A DNA stretch of 59,185 nt from Chlorobium sp. (GTDB lineage Bacteria; Bacteroidota; Chlorobiia; Chlorobiales; Chlorobiaceae), in NCBI GenBank assembly GCA_005843825.1, contig SZXX01000042.1, positions 1 to 59,185 on the forward strand, in the 5' to 3' direction. Shown here in pieces: positions 21,644 through 30,714 of the stretch. The translations under genes and the position numbers were made by a program. Position 1 is the stretch's first letter; every line of letters starts with the position of its first letter. The notes beneath the pieces were generated by a model that worked only from the letters and a program-made list of their open reading frames with translations, was not told the DNA's origin and did no database searches.

Positions 21644-22399
21644 ATGTTAGCAAAGCGGATCATACCATGTCTTGATGTTCGTGACGGACGGGTAGTAAAA
21701 GGAATAAATTTCGAAGGACTGCGAGATGCCGGTTCCATCCTCGAACAGGCACGGTTTTATAACAATGAACTGGCTGACGAACTGGTTTTTCTTGATATTT
21801 CAGCATCACTTGAATCCCGTAAAACAACACTGGAAGAGGTGTTGAAAGTTTCCGGAGAAATTTTCATTCCTCTCACTGTTGGAGGCGGCATAAACTCAGT
21901 TGAACGCGCCAAAGAGGTTTTTCTGCATGGTGCCGACAAGGTTTCTGTAAATACAGCGGCTGTCAACGATCCGGCACTCATCACCCGCATTGCTGAAAAA
22001 TATGGTTCACAAGCCGTTGTGGTTGCCATAGACATCAAAAAAATAGGTAACGATTACCTCGTTCATACCCACTCCGGGAAAACACCGACCCGCTATGAAG
22101 CACTTGAATGGGCGCATATTGTGCAGGAACTCGGTGCAGGTGAAATCCTTTTGACCAGCATGGACAGGGATGGCACAAAAGAGGGGTATGATAACGATAT
22201 TCTCAGCAGGGTATCAACGTCTGTTCATATTCCAGTCATCGCATCCGGTGGAGCCGGCAGTCTGGAACACCTCTATGATGGCTTTACCAAAGGCCACGCT
22301 GACGCGGCTCTTGCAGCATCCATATTCCACTTCCGGCAGCACTCCATCCGTGAAGCGAAAGAATATTTACGGGAAAGGGGCATTGCTGTCAGACTGTAA
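21644..22399 (+). CDS. hisF: Imidazole glycerol phosphate synthase, cyclase subunit
   Basis: A TIM-barrel subunit that closes the imidazole ring and releases AICAR, fed with ammonia from HisH. The 251-residue protein shows [12 protein letters not shown] with catalytic Asp11 and a second Asp in VVAIDIKK, plus phosphate-binding GGGINS and IASGGAGS. No hisH or other his gene is adjacent, so the pathway is dispersed in this genome. Confidence 0.97.
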   Translation: MLAKRIIPCLDVRDGRVVKGINFEGLRDAGSILEQARFYNNELADELVFLDISASLESRKTTLEEVLKVSGEIFIPLTVGGGINSVERAKEVFLHGADKVSVNTAAVNDPALITRIAEKYGSQAVVVAIDIKKIGNDYLVHTHSGKTPTRYEALEWAHIVQELGAGEILLTSMDRDGTKEGYDNDILSRVSTSVHIPVIASGGAGSLEHLYDGFTKGHADAALAASIFHFRQHSIREAKEYLRERGIAVRL

Positions 22400-22414
22400 A
22401 CAACCCGCCTTACC

Positions 22415-23284
22415 TTACTCTTCCTCAAGCCGTCTGCGGATGCCCTGCAACTCCTGACGACGTTCGGCCGTCGTTTCAGGATATGATAACTTCATATCCT
22501 GAAACGTCTTAACAATAAGGCTGGAAACAATAAGCCTTGCATTTTGTTTATCGTCAGCCGGCACAATGTACCATGGTGCATGTTTTGTGCTGGTTGCGCC
22601 AATGCATTCCTCATAGGCATGCATATACTCCTTCCAGTATTTTCGCTCTTCAAGATCTGCGATACTGAATTTCCAATTCTTTGCCGGTGCATCTATTCTA
22701 TCCAGAAATCTTTTCCGCTGCTCCTCTTTTGAAAGGTGGAGAAAAAATTTCACAATCCTTGTCCCGTTCCTATAGAGATGATTCTCCATGTCGATAATTG
22801 ATCGAAAACGGCTATCCCAAACCTTCTCTCCAATCAGCTCATCCGGTATACCCTGCCCGGCCAGTATTTCAGGATGTACCCGAACAATAAGCACCTCTTC
22901 ATAATAGGAGCGGTTAAATATCCCGATATGGCCTTGCTCCGGTAAAGAACGGTAACTCCTCCATAGAAAATCGTGATCAAGCTCCTCGGTCGAAGGATGC
23001 TTGAAACTGAACACCTGACACCCCTGGGGATTAACGCCGGACATCACATGCTTGATGACCCCGTCTTTTCCTGCAGCATCCATGGCCTGAAAAATAAGCA
23101 GCACGGCATACCGGTTATCAGCATAGTGAATCTGCTGCAGCTTGCTCAACTGCTCGACATGAGTGGCAAGCATCTCTTTATACTCTTTTTTTGAACTGTA
23201 CACCGGATCGACAAGCGTAGGCCGTTTTCCAAGATGTACCTTTTCACCTTCATGAATCCGAAGAGCTTCAAGATCAAACCGCAT
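22415..23284 (-). CDS. Polyphosphate kinase 2 family protein
   Basis: Transfers phosphate between polyphosphate and nucleotides. The 289-residue single-domain protein has the Walker A-like loop [13 protein letters not shown] (Lys73, Asp74), the lid/Walker B region [16 protein letters not shown] and the downstream [16 protein letters not shown] of the PPK2 family. Whether it phosphorylates AMP, ADP or both is not decided by eye. It is convergent with hisF with a 15-bp gap. Confidence 0.93.
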   Translation of the reverse strand: MRFDLEALRIHEGEKVHLGKRPTLVDPVYSSKKEYKEMLATHVEQLSKLQQIHYADNRYAVLLIFQAMDAAGKDGVIKHVMSGVNPQGCQVFSFKHPSTEELDHDFLWRSYRSLPEQGHIGIFNRSYYEEVLIVRVHPEILAGQGIPDELIGEKVWDSRFRSIIDMENHLYRNGTRIVKFFLHLSKEEQRKRFLDRIDAPAKNWKFSIADLEERKYWKEYMHAYEECIGATSTKHAPWYIVPADDKQNARLIVSSLIVKTFQDMKLSYPETTAERRQELQGIRRRLEEE

Positions 23285-23415
23285 AGCAATGAGATTGAGA
23301 ATTTTACACTAAAACCGCTTTAGAAATATACCTGAAGAATCAGGAGAAGCGGAGGTTTTTTTAAGCCAATTTTAAGTTTCAGCTTATTCTTCTTTAAGAA
23401 TCAAGAAGCTACCTT

Positions 23416-24021
23416 ATGAAGCCAGTAACATCACAGTTACATCAACGGGAAATATTACTTAAATTTACTGAGACTATGAAGACGGGATCCTTGAAAACCT
23501 GGGCCACCCCTTTTGCAACCGGAGCATTTACTATTTCAGCAGTCACAGGGCTTCTGATGTTTTTTCATATTGAAATCGGCATGGTTGAACCAGTGCACAA
23601 GTGGTTAAGCTGGCTCCTGGTTGGCAGTATTCTTGTTCATATACTCTCAAACTGGAAACAGTTCACCGTATACTTGTCACAAAATGCCGGCAGAGGAGTT
23701 ATTGGTGCAGCAATAGCGGTTACCATTCTTTCACTGCTGCCTCTCTTCGGACAGAACAAAAAAGAGCATGGAAAAGAACATCAGGGAAAAATTGCCTTAC
23801 AGGCACTTGAATCATCATCACTGGAAACGGTTGCGCTTGTTGTAAAAACAACACCACAGCAACTTGTTGAGAAGCTTGAAAAAAGCGGCATCACTGTAAA
23901 AGACAAATCATTGACGGTTAAGGAAATTGCAAAAATCAATGGTAAAATCGACAAAGCAGTGCTTGGTGTTCTCCTGGAGCAAACAAGGGGTTCCGCATCG
24001 AAAGAGATCGATAATGATTAA
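23416..24021 (+). CDS. Membrane protein with DUF4405-like heme-binding-type helices
   Basis: A 201-residue protein with three to four helices in the first half (about residues 30-112) and a soluble C-terminal tail. Histidines in or near helices (His51, His61 and His75 in VHILSNWKQF) follow the DUF4405/cytochrome b561-like pattern. The tail contains a small helical region, VKTTPQQLVEKLEKSGI, like those in other DUF4405 proteins. It lies 18 bp upstream of a two-component regulator and probably shares its transcript. An alternative start is the ATG at 23476. Confidence 0.7.
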   Translation: MKPVTSQLHQREILLKFTETMKTGSLKTWATPFATGAFTISAVTGLLMFFHIEIGMVEPVHKWLSWLLVGSILVHILSNWKQFTVYLSQNAGRGVIGAAIAVTILSLLPLFGQNKKEHGKEHQGKIALQALESSSLETVALVVKTTPQQLVEKLEKSGITVKDKSLTVKEIAKINGKIDKAVLGVLLEQTRGSASKEIDND

Positions 24022-24039
24022 TAGTTAAAACCAGAGCAC

Positions 24040-24708
24040 ATGAGACTTCTTATTATCGAAGATGAACCTGGAATAGCCGGTTTTCTCAAAGATGGACTTG
24101 AGGAAGAGTACTTTGCCGTCGATGTTGCTTACGACGGTAAAAGCGGTCTTGATCATGCCATGACCAACGAGTATGACCTGATCATCATTGACTGGATGAT
24201 TCCTGTCATAAGCGGCATAGAAGTATGCCGGCAGATACGCAAATCAGGAAGTGTGGTGCCGATAATGTTTCTGACAGCAAAAGACACCCTGGAAGATGTG
24301 CTGTTCGGCCTTGAAGCCGGAGCTAATGATTACATAAAAAAACCATTTGCCTTCGAAGAGCTGCTTGCACGAATCAGGGTCCAGCTCAGAAGTAAACATC
24401 AGGGTGACGACTCGTTACGTGCCGGTCACCTGAACATCAATCCGGGAACCCATCAGGTATTCTACGAAACGAGCGAAATAACTCTCACTCCCAAGGAGTT
24501 TGCCCTGCTTGAATACCTTGTCCGCAATAAAGAGAAGGTGTGTACCAGAAGCCGCATCATCGAACACGTCTGGGACATCCATTTTGATTCAGATACCTCG
24601 GTGATTGATGTCTATATCACCTTTTTGCGCAGAAAACTTGAACATGCAGGATGCGGAAACCTCATTCAAACCATTCGAGGTGTAGGCTATATCATTCGTG
24701 AATCCTGA
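24040..24708 (+). CDS. OmpR/PhoB-type response regulator
   Basis: A 222-residue two-domain regulator. The receiver has the acidic pocket IEDEP, phospho-acceptor Asp51 in IIIDWMIP and the conserved Lys in YIKKPF. The C-terminal winged helix has the usual TPKEFALLEYLVRN and the last beta-hairpin RGVGYIIRES. The histidine kinase encoded just downstream overlaps or abuts its stop, so the two form a cognate pair. Target genes are unknown; the upstream DUF4405-like gene suggests a membrane or redox role. Confidence 0.95.
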   Translation: MRLLIIEDEPGIAGFLKDGLEEEYFAVDVAYDGKSGLDHAMTNEYDLIIIDWMIPVISGIEVCRQIRKSGSVVPIMFLTAKDTLEDVLFGLEAGANDYIKKPFAFEELLARIRVQLRSKHQGDDSLRAGHLNINPGTHQVFYETSEITLTPKEFALLEYLVRNKEKVCTRSRIIEHVWDIHFDSDTSVIDVYITFLRRKLEHAGCGNLIQTIRGVGYIIRES

Positions 24709-24718
24709 AGTAAAACGC

Positions 24719-26197
24719 ATGAATAGAGAAGTAAAGCATGTACTCAGGAATACCGCCATCCGCTTAAAGAAATGGACGGTCATGAGTTTGCGCAACCGTA
24801 TAGCCTTATACTATACCATTGCCACAGCATTTCTCATTGCCCTTGTCTTTGCGATACTTTATTTCATGGTTGAAAGCATCGTTTATAAGCAATTCGATGA
24901 CGAAGTCAACAATGAGGTTTCTGAAGTTTTTGCAGATGCACACGTAACAAGTCACGATTTCACAAGTTTCTCGCGCTTTAAAACTTTTATTGACGATACA
25001 GCAGTCAATTCCAGCGAGGCAAAAAAAGATCCGAAAGAAGCAGCAAAAGTTGACACTGAATTTATTCAACTGGTCAACACCGAGGGAGAGGTCATCAATA
25101 AATCAAATAATCTTGCCCGGAACGTCCTGATATTCAAACCCGGAGAAACAAAAACGATCTACTTCAACAGCACTATCAACAATTCAACGATTCGTCAGGG
25201 ACAGCTTCCTCTTCTCACTCGCGATGGCATCATCAAAGGATATCTCATTGTTGCGGTCCCCATGAAAAAAGCAATCATTGTCCTGCAAGACCTGGAAACC
25301 GTTTTTCTATTTTCATTTCCCACAATTATTCTTACGCTTTTTGTCCTTACGCGGTTAATTGCCGGAAAAAGTATACTCCCCATCGAAAATGTTATTGCAA
25401 CTGCTGAAAAAATGACGCAGGCAAATCTTAGTCAACGTATTGGGCTTCCCTATCATCATGATGAATTGTATCGCCTGGCATCAACCATAAACGCCTTGCT
25501 TGACAAGATGCAGGATGCTTTTCAGCGCGAAAAACATTTTACAGCCGATGCTTCACACGAGTTGAAAACACCGCTTGCTGTGGTTAAAGGCACCCTGGAA
25601 GTTCTGGTTCGCAAACCGCGAGAGAGAGAACAGTACGAAAACAAAATTCAGTTCTGCCTAATGGAATTAAACCGCATGGCACGACTGATTGAACAGCTTC
25701 TGATGCTTGCCCGATTCGAAAGCAACAAAATAAATCCACATATCGAGGAGGTATCGCTCCCCCTTGCTCTCGAGGCTGTTACGGCAAGACTTCAGCCTGT
25801 TGCTTTGGAAAAAGAGATCGAACTCAAGGTTACGGGCATGGCAAAAGCGACAGTAACTGCGGACAGTGCAATGCTTGACATGATTCTTGAAAATATTCTT
25901 TCAAATGCAATCAAGTATTCTCCGGCCGCATCTGTTGTAACAATAACCGTAGAGCAAAAAGAGAGAAAAATCATGTGCAGTATTACAGATCAGGGAATAG
26001 GGATTCCTGAAGAAAAACTGCATGCTGTTTTTGAGCGGTTCTACCGGGTTGATGAGTCAAGAAACTCCGGCACAGGAGGATTCGGGCTGGGATTGTCTAT
26101 TGTAAAAAGACTTGCAGATCTGCAAAAGATAACGGTATCAGTGAAAAGCGAAAAAAACCTCGGCACTACCTTTTCCCTGACATTTCCTTCCACGTAA
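24719..26197 (+). CDS. Membrane sensor histidine kinase
   Basis: A kinase of about 492 residues that partners the response regulator upstream. Order: first membrane helix (about residues 30-55), periplasmic sensor region (about 60-190), second helix (about 195-215), HAMP linker, phospho-acceptor His in DASHELKTPLAVV (about 280), and an ATPase domain with N-box NAIKYSPAA, DQGIGIPEE and GLGLSIVKRLA. A GTG at 24698, overlapping the regulator gene, could also start it. The sensor region has no recognised domain. Confidence 0.93.
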   Translation: MNREVKHVLRNTAIRLKKWTVMSLRNRIALYYTIATAFLIALVFAILYFMVESIVYKQFDDEVNNEVSEVFADAHVTSHDFTSFSRFKTFIDDTAVNSSEAKKDPKEAAKVDTEFIQLVNTEGEVINKSNNLARNVLIFKPGETKTIYFNSTINNSTIRQGQLPLLTRDGIIKGYLIVAVPMKKAIIVLQDLETVFLFSFPTIILTLFVLTRLIAGKSILPIENVIATAEKMTQANLSQRIGLPYHHDELYRLASTINALLDKMQDAFQREKHFTADASHELKTPLAVVKGTLEVLVRKPREREQYENKIQFCLMELNRMARLIEQLLMLARFESNKINPHIEEVSLPLALEAVTARLQPVALEKEIELKVTGMAKATVTADSAMLDMILENILSNAIKYSPAASVVTITVEQKERKIMCSITDQGIGIPEEKLHAVFERFYRVDESRNSGTGGFGLGLSIVKRLADLQKITVSVKSEKNLGTTFSLTFPST

Positions 26198-26346
26198 CCA
26201 TTATTCAAACCCAGGGCGCAACCGCAACTTACCCACCGACAAAGAAAGCTCTTTCAGCGACATCGGAGATACCTTCAAGTTTCCCATACCATGGCGGAGC
26301 GACGATTTGCCCAGTTTTTGAGGCTTAATTACATAGCAGAGCGCAG

Positions 26347-27543
26347 TTAATCCTCTGAGCCAGGAGGATTATAGGGGAGTGTGAAAAAGAATCTGCTTCC
26401 GCAGTCCTTTACTGATTCAACTCGTATAGCTCCGCCCAGCATTTCTACGAATGCTTTGGAAATGCTCAATCCGAGCCCATAGCCTTCATATTTTCGGACT
26501 GAGGAGTCCTGAACCTGCAGAAAACGATCGAAAATCCTCTCTCGCATATCAAAAGGAATACCGATTCCTGAATCAATAACATAAAATTCAAGAAAAAGAT
26601 CTTTTCGAGAGTATCCGAAATCAATAGATCCAGAGCTCGTAAATTTAAGGGCATTCTGGATAAGGTTTGTCAATATCTGGATCAGCTTTGCACTGTCTGT
26701 TGTAATGATGCTTGCTCCATCAGGAAGTCCCACTGTACAATGTAAACCTATCCCTTTTGTTTTGGCTTCATGTTTGAAAAAAGCATTGAGTTCACGCAAC
26801 AATTCGTTGACCGGAGTTTCACTGATCTGCACCCTGAGCTCGCCAGATTCTATACATGAAATATTACCAAGGTCATTAATGAGATGAAGTAACCGCTGGC
26901 CACTTCGATGAATAAGGTCAATATATTCGACCTGTTCCTCACTGGAGAGAAGACGAGTTTTCAAAAGCTCTGAAAAGCCGATAATACCAGTCATCGGGCT
27001 ACGTATTTCATGACTGATATGGGCCAGAAACTCCGTTTTCAACCGGTCGTTTTCCTCAACTTTTTCTTTTGCTGCAGTCAATTCACTCAACTGCAGCTTC
27101 AACTGATTTTCAGCAAGCTTTCGATCGGTGATGTCATCAAAAATTGCTACGCTGTACCCCTTTTTTGGGCTGTAGAGCGAACTGCTATACCATTTGTTTA
27201 ATTCTTTGAGGAAGATTTCGAAATGATCGGGTATTCCAGATTCGACCACCCTTATATGTTTTGCAAGAAACTCCGGATTTGACTCAGAGATTCCAGGAAG
27301 CACTTCAGATATGCTCCGACCAACAACGTTCCTTAACCCGGTCAGTTGCTCATAACCATCATTGATTTCCTCATGGATAAAATCAACAGGTTGACCATCT
27401 TCGATAACCATCCGGCAGTATGCGTAACCACTTCGCATGCCTTCGATAATTTTACGATGATGAGTTTCGAAGACTATTGATCCTTGTTTTTTCGACATTG
27501 AGGCATTTTTTGGTTCAGGACAACTTAACTGATGCTTTGTCAT
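26347..27543 (-). CDS. PAS-domain sensor histidine kinase, soluble
   Basis: A kinase of about 398 residues without membrane helices. A PAS domain (about residues 25-140, ending in FDDITDRKLAE) leads through a coiled coil to the phospho-acceptor His in AHISHEIRSPMTGIIG (about 178) and an ATPase domain with NALKFT, DSGIGIP and GYGLGLSIS. No receiver domain is attached and no regulator gene is adjacent, so its partner lies elsewhere. The ATG at 27543 has GGAGG at 9 nt; a GTG two codons earlier has it too close. Confidence 0.92.
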   Translation of the reverse strand: MTKHQLSCPEPKNASMSKKQGSIVFETHHRKIIEGMRSGYAYCRMVIEDGQPVDFIHEEINDGYEQLTGLRNVVGRSISEVLPGISESNPEFLAKHIRVVESGIPDHFEIFLKELNKWYSSSLYSPKKGYSVAIFDDITDRKLAENQLKLQLSELTAAKEKVEENDRLKTEFLAHISHEIRSPMTGIIGFSELLKTRLLSSEEQVEYIDLIHRSGQRLLHLINDLGNISCIESGELRVQISETPVNELLRELNAFFKHEAKTKGIGLHCTVGLPDGASIITTDSAKLIQILTNLIQNALKFTSSGSIDFGYSRKDLFLEFYVIDSGIGIPFDMRERIFDRFLQVQDSSVRKYEGYGLGLSISKAFVEMLGGAIRVESVKDCGSRFFFTLPYNPPGSED

Positions 27544-27636
27544 GTTCACTTGCCTCCTGACAGCTAGTCACGATTGTGACGTTGAACGAAATACTACGAA
27601 CTACTCCAGTGTTCAACAATCACCAGTTCATCCATA

Positions 27637-27653
27637 ATACATATAATATGTAT
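27637..27653. repeat. 17-bp near-perfect palindrome ATACATATAATATGTAT
   Basis: Eight-base arms ATACATAT and ATATGTAT around one base, 94 bp upstream of the PAS kinase start. A close variant (ATGTATATTATATGTAT, 42664-42680) lies upstream of the disrupted CHASE3 HD-GYP gene. It may be an operator; AT-rich chance occurrence is not excluded. Confidence 0.45.
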
Positions 27654-27816
27654 ACAAAAAGACAACTATTCGCGTCAATTAAATATCATGCGCTTTTTTT
27701 ACATACGCCTCGTATATGATCAGACGTTTATCCTCAGCCGCGGCGCAACAAGGATAGTACTGCTTTCTAAAACTTAACATGGAGTGGCAAGTGTGTTGTG
27801 CGATGGATGCCGGGAA

Positions 27817-28467
27817 CTATCGGCTAATGCCAAAAAAACTTGCTGTCGGCATGGTTTCGGGTAGGATATAAATGTAGCCGTTTGCTGTATCAAATAAAGG
27901 ACTGAGTACGTTCTGGTAAAATTCCTTTGTCGTATTAACACACCCAAAGGTTACCCTGTGGTCTTTTATATTCTTTGACTGCATTTGACTCAGCCGTGAT
28001 GCTTCAGATTTACCCGCAGGAACAGCGTGTATTGCCAGAGCCGCTTCAAAGTCAATCCAGAGCACCTTTCCACCATCTAAATTAAGCCCGTGTCGCAACA
28101 GAAACCTGCCGGCTGCGGTGGTACGATCTTTTAGCGGTATCTGGGAAAGCTTAAGGTTTCCAGTTCCAGGGGTTGTCAAGTCGCCAACTGCAAGGCCCAG
28201 GAGAACGGCAGTAAGAGCGATTATTCGACCGTCTTTGTCAAACACAAAGAGTTTCGCCTGTTTTTTGTCAACGATTACAAACGGCATTCCGTGATTGTCA
28301 TTGTTCCTGACCACCCAGTCTGTAACAAGAAGCACATCATCCGATTTTTTCTCGGATCCCAAAAAAGCACTTTTTCCTTTCTCTTCCTTTTCAACTGAGG
28401 GTGAAAATATGGTCAGACTCAGCACAATGAGCACGAGAGAAAAAAATGTATGGCGGGAAAACTTCAT
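27817..28467 (-). CDS. L,D-transpeptidase-like exported protein
   Basis: A 216-residue protein with an N-terminal signal helix (about residues 5-23). The YkuD-like catalytic region is recognised from IHAVP (His147) and the later HRVTFGCVNTTKEFY, with His170 and Cys176 in place of the usual HGC motif context. Enzymes of this fold make 3-3 cross-links in peptidoglycan or attach proteins to it. The residue after the catalytic Cys is Val-Asn rather than the common Ile-Arg, so activity needs testing. Neighbours are a kinase and a Sel1-repeat protein. Confidence 0.72.
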   Translation of the reverse strand: MKFSRHTFFSLVLIVLSLTIFSPSVEKEEKGKSAFLGSEKKSDDVLLVTDWVVRNNDNHGMPFVIVDKKQAKLFVFDKDGRIIALTAVLLGLAVGDLTTPGTGNLKLSQIPLKDRTTAAGRFLLRHGLNLDGGKVLWIDFEAALAIHAVPAGKSEASRLSQMQSKNIKDHRVTFGCVNTTKEFYQNVLSPLFDTANGYIYILPETMPTASFFGISR

Positions 28468-28480
28468 ACGACTTTTTTAA

Positions 28481-28545
28481 GTGCTGAGTGAAATCAGTTG
28501 GCAGTGGGCAGTTGGTAGTCGGCTGTCGGCTGTGAGTACTTACTT
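28481..28545. repeat. Dispersed GGCAGTGGGCAG-type repeat
   Basis: A stretch with repeated GGCAGT-like units, AGTTGGCAGTGGGCAGTTGG at its core. Related copies are at 32159-32180, 55415-55450 (inverted) and 55982-56000. All are intergenic or inside a dead gene. No coding capacity. Confidence 0.5.
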
Positions 28546-28645
28546 GCCAAGTGAGGAATGAGTGCTGGGTTTAAAGAGATATCCCTCTCAGGAGTTCGGA
28601 ATGAGAGAGAGTGAAGAGGAGCCTGGCCTGATATAGCTCTGTTGG

Positions 28646-30640
28646 TCATTGTTTCAGGCGTTTAATTGCTTCTCTGGCTTGCGGGAGACCACGATCGGCA
28701 GCTAATTTATACCATTGCAGGGCGTCTGTTTTGCTTGCTGTTACTCCTTCTCCCTTTTCGATCATCACGCCTAAGTAATACTGTGCGTTGGGGTTGCCTT
28801 GCAGTGCTGAAAAACGATACCATTTCATGGCTTCGACATTGTTTTTCAAGACACCAAAACCGTTAGAGAACATCCAGGCGAGATGACACTGGGCATGCGC
28901 ATTGCCCTTATCTGCAGCCAGTCGGTACCATTTGACTGCCTCAGCGTTGTCTTTTTTGACTCCCTCACCGTTATAGTACATCCATCCAAGGTTGTACTCT
29001 GCGACAGCAAGCTTCTGCAAGGCTGCAAACCGGTACCATTTGACCGCTTCAGCGCTGTTTTTAGTGACGCCCTGACCCTTGTAGAGCATGGCCCCGTAGT
29101 TGAACTGACTGATTGCAAGGCCATTTTGAGCCGCCATCCGGTACCACTTCGCTGCTTCTGTATAGTTTTTCGGGACTCCCTCTCCATTATAACAGGCGTT
29201 GGCGAGATTAAACTGAGCCTGTGACAGACCCTTTTCGGCGGCTATCCGATAGTGCTTTACTGCTTCTGTAAAGCTTTGTGCAACTCCCTGGCCCTGATAG
29301 TACATCCATCCGAGATTGTAATGACCAACCGCTAATCCTTGTGCTGCCGCCAGACGAAACCATTTTTGAGCTTCAGTATAATTTTGTTTAACTCCTTCGC
29401 CTTTGTAGTACATCAATCCAAGATTGGACTGGGCCAGTGATAATCCCTTGTCAGCCGCCTGACGATAGTACTTTACCGCCCTGACGTAGTCCTGCTTGAC
29501 GTTAAGGCCCTGATATAATATTTCAGCAATGCTGTATTGAGCTTGTGGAAGACCTTTCACCGTCGCGTCATAATACCATTTCAACACTTCCTTATCGTTC
29601 TGATCAAATGCCTGTGCCGGATTGTTGTAGTATCCGACACTGAAATCATAGTAAGGCTTCATACGCCCCTGTTCGGCGGCCAGACGATACCATCTGGATG
29701 CTGTAACTATGTTACGCGGAACCCCGCGACCATCCTGATACAAGACACCCAAATTGAACTGGGCCCTTACAAACCCGCGCTGAGCAGCTAAACTGTACCA
29801 TTTCAGAGCCTGGACATCGCTTTGCGGGACACCCTGACCCATTGAGTACATCCATCCGAGGCTGTACTGGGCAATTGGAAGATTACGGGCCGCCGCAAGA
29901 GTGTACCAGCGAACAGCTATCGTATCATTTTGGGGAACACCAAGACCACGTTCGTACATCGAGCCGAGGTTATACTGAGCCATTGCCATTTGCTGCGCGG
30001 CAGCCAGACGATACCAGCGAACGGCTTCAGTATAGTTTTTAGGAACTCCCTCCCCCATCTCATACATGGCTCCGAGATTGTTCTGAGCAACTGCAAAACC
30101 CTTTGCCGCCGACCGAAGATACTCCTTCAAGATCTCACCGGCGCTCGAGGTTATCCCATCACCGGTGGAGGATATGATTGCATAATTCGGGCGAATTGCA
30201 ATATCAGTCTGCGCTGCTGCAAGCCGGTACCATTGCACTGCCAGATCGAAGTTTTGCGGAACTCCCAGACCGCGCTCGTACATGATGCCCAGATTGTATT
30301 GAGCCTTTGCAAACCCATGCTGTGCAGCCAGACGGTACCATTTAACGGCCTCCTGATAGTTTTTAGTGACTCCCCTGCCATTGGCATACGCTTCCCCAAG
30401 ATTGTTCTGACCAAGGGCAATTCCAGAAGCCGCCATAAGCCGAAACGTTTTTACAGATTCGACATCGTTATTTTTTTCTAAAACATTGTCATTCTTGATT
30501 ACCCCGCAATTGAATTGAGCCTGAACAACGCCCTGTTCAGCAGTTAGATGAGGGTTTTCTATGGGAATGGTTGAAATCTCAGCCCTTAGCGATGTAAAAA
30601 AAAGGAGAACTGAAATAACGGAGAACAGGAGCTTTTTCAT
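28646..30640 (-). CDS. Exported Sel1-like repeat protein
   Basis: A 664-residue protein with an N-terminal signal peptide (about residues 1-20) followed by about sixteen Sel1-like repeats of 36 residues, each close to AQYNLGxMYxxGxGVxxNxxEAVKWYRLAA. Two segments (near residues 150-180 and 330-365) are irregular insertions between repeats. Such repeats form alpha-solenoids that bind other proteins, often in signalling or envelope stress. The nearly identical repeats make the DNA internally repetitive, which can mislead assembly. No enzymatic motif is seen. Confidence 0.93.
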   Translation of the reverse strand: MKKLLFSVISVLLFFTSLRAEISTIPIENPHLTAEQGVVQAQFNCGVIKNDNVLEKNNDVESVKTFRLMAASGIALGQNNLGEAYANGRGVTKNYQEAVKWYRLAAQHGFAKAQYNLGIMYERGLGVPQNFDLAVQWYRLAAAQTDIAIRPNYAIISSTGDGITSSAGEILKEYLRSAAKGFAVAQNNLGAMYEMGEGVPKNYTEAVRWYRLAAAQQMAMAQYNLGSMYERGLGVPQNDTIAVRWYTLAAARNLPIAQYSLGWMYSMGQGVPQSDVQALKWYSLAAQRGFVRAQFNLGVLYQDGRGVPRNIVTASRWYRLAAEQGRMKPYYDFSVGYYNNPAQAFDQNDKEVLKWYYDATVKGLPQAQYSIAEILYQGLNVKQDYVRAVKYYRQAADKGLSLAQSNLGLMYYKGEGVKQNYTEAQKWFRLAAAQGLAVGHYNLGWMYYQGQGVAQSFTEAVKHYRIAAEKGLSQAQFNLANACYNGEGVPKNYTEAAKWYRMAAQNGLAISQFNYGAMLYKGQGVTKNSAEAVKWYRFAALQKLAVAEYNLGWMYYNGEGVKKDNAEAVKWYRLAADKGNAHAQCHLAWMFSNGFGVLKNNVEAMKWYRFSALQGNPNAQYYLGVMIEKGEGVTASKTDALQWYKLAADRGLPQAREAIKRLKQ

Positions 30641-30714
30641 GAATAACCGGCATTTTCAAATCGATTGCACTCAAAATAAGCTGTAACCTCTTTTATTGTG
30701 TTCATTACAAGGAA

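Noticed and set aside
28646-30640. Regular short repeats that could be read as a CRISPR or tandem DNA array
   Set aside because: They are 36-codon Sel1 protein repeats in a single long open frame with diverged DNA.
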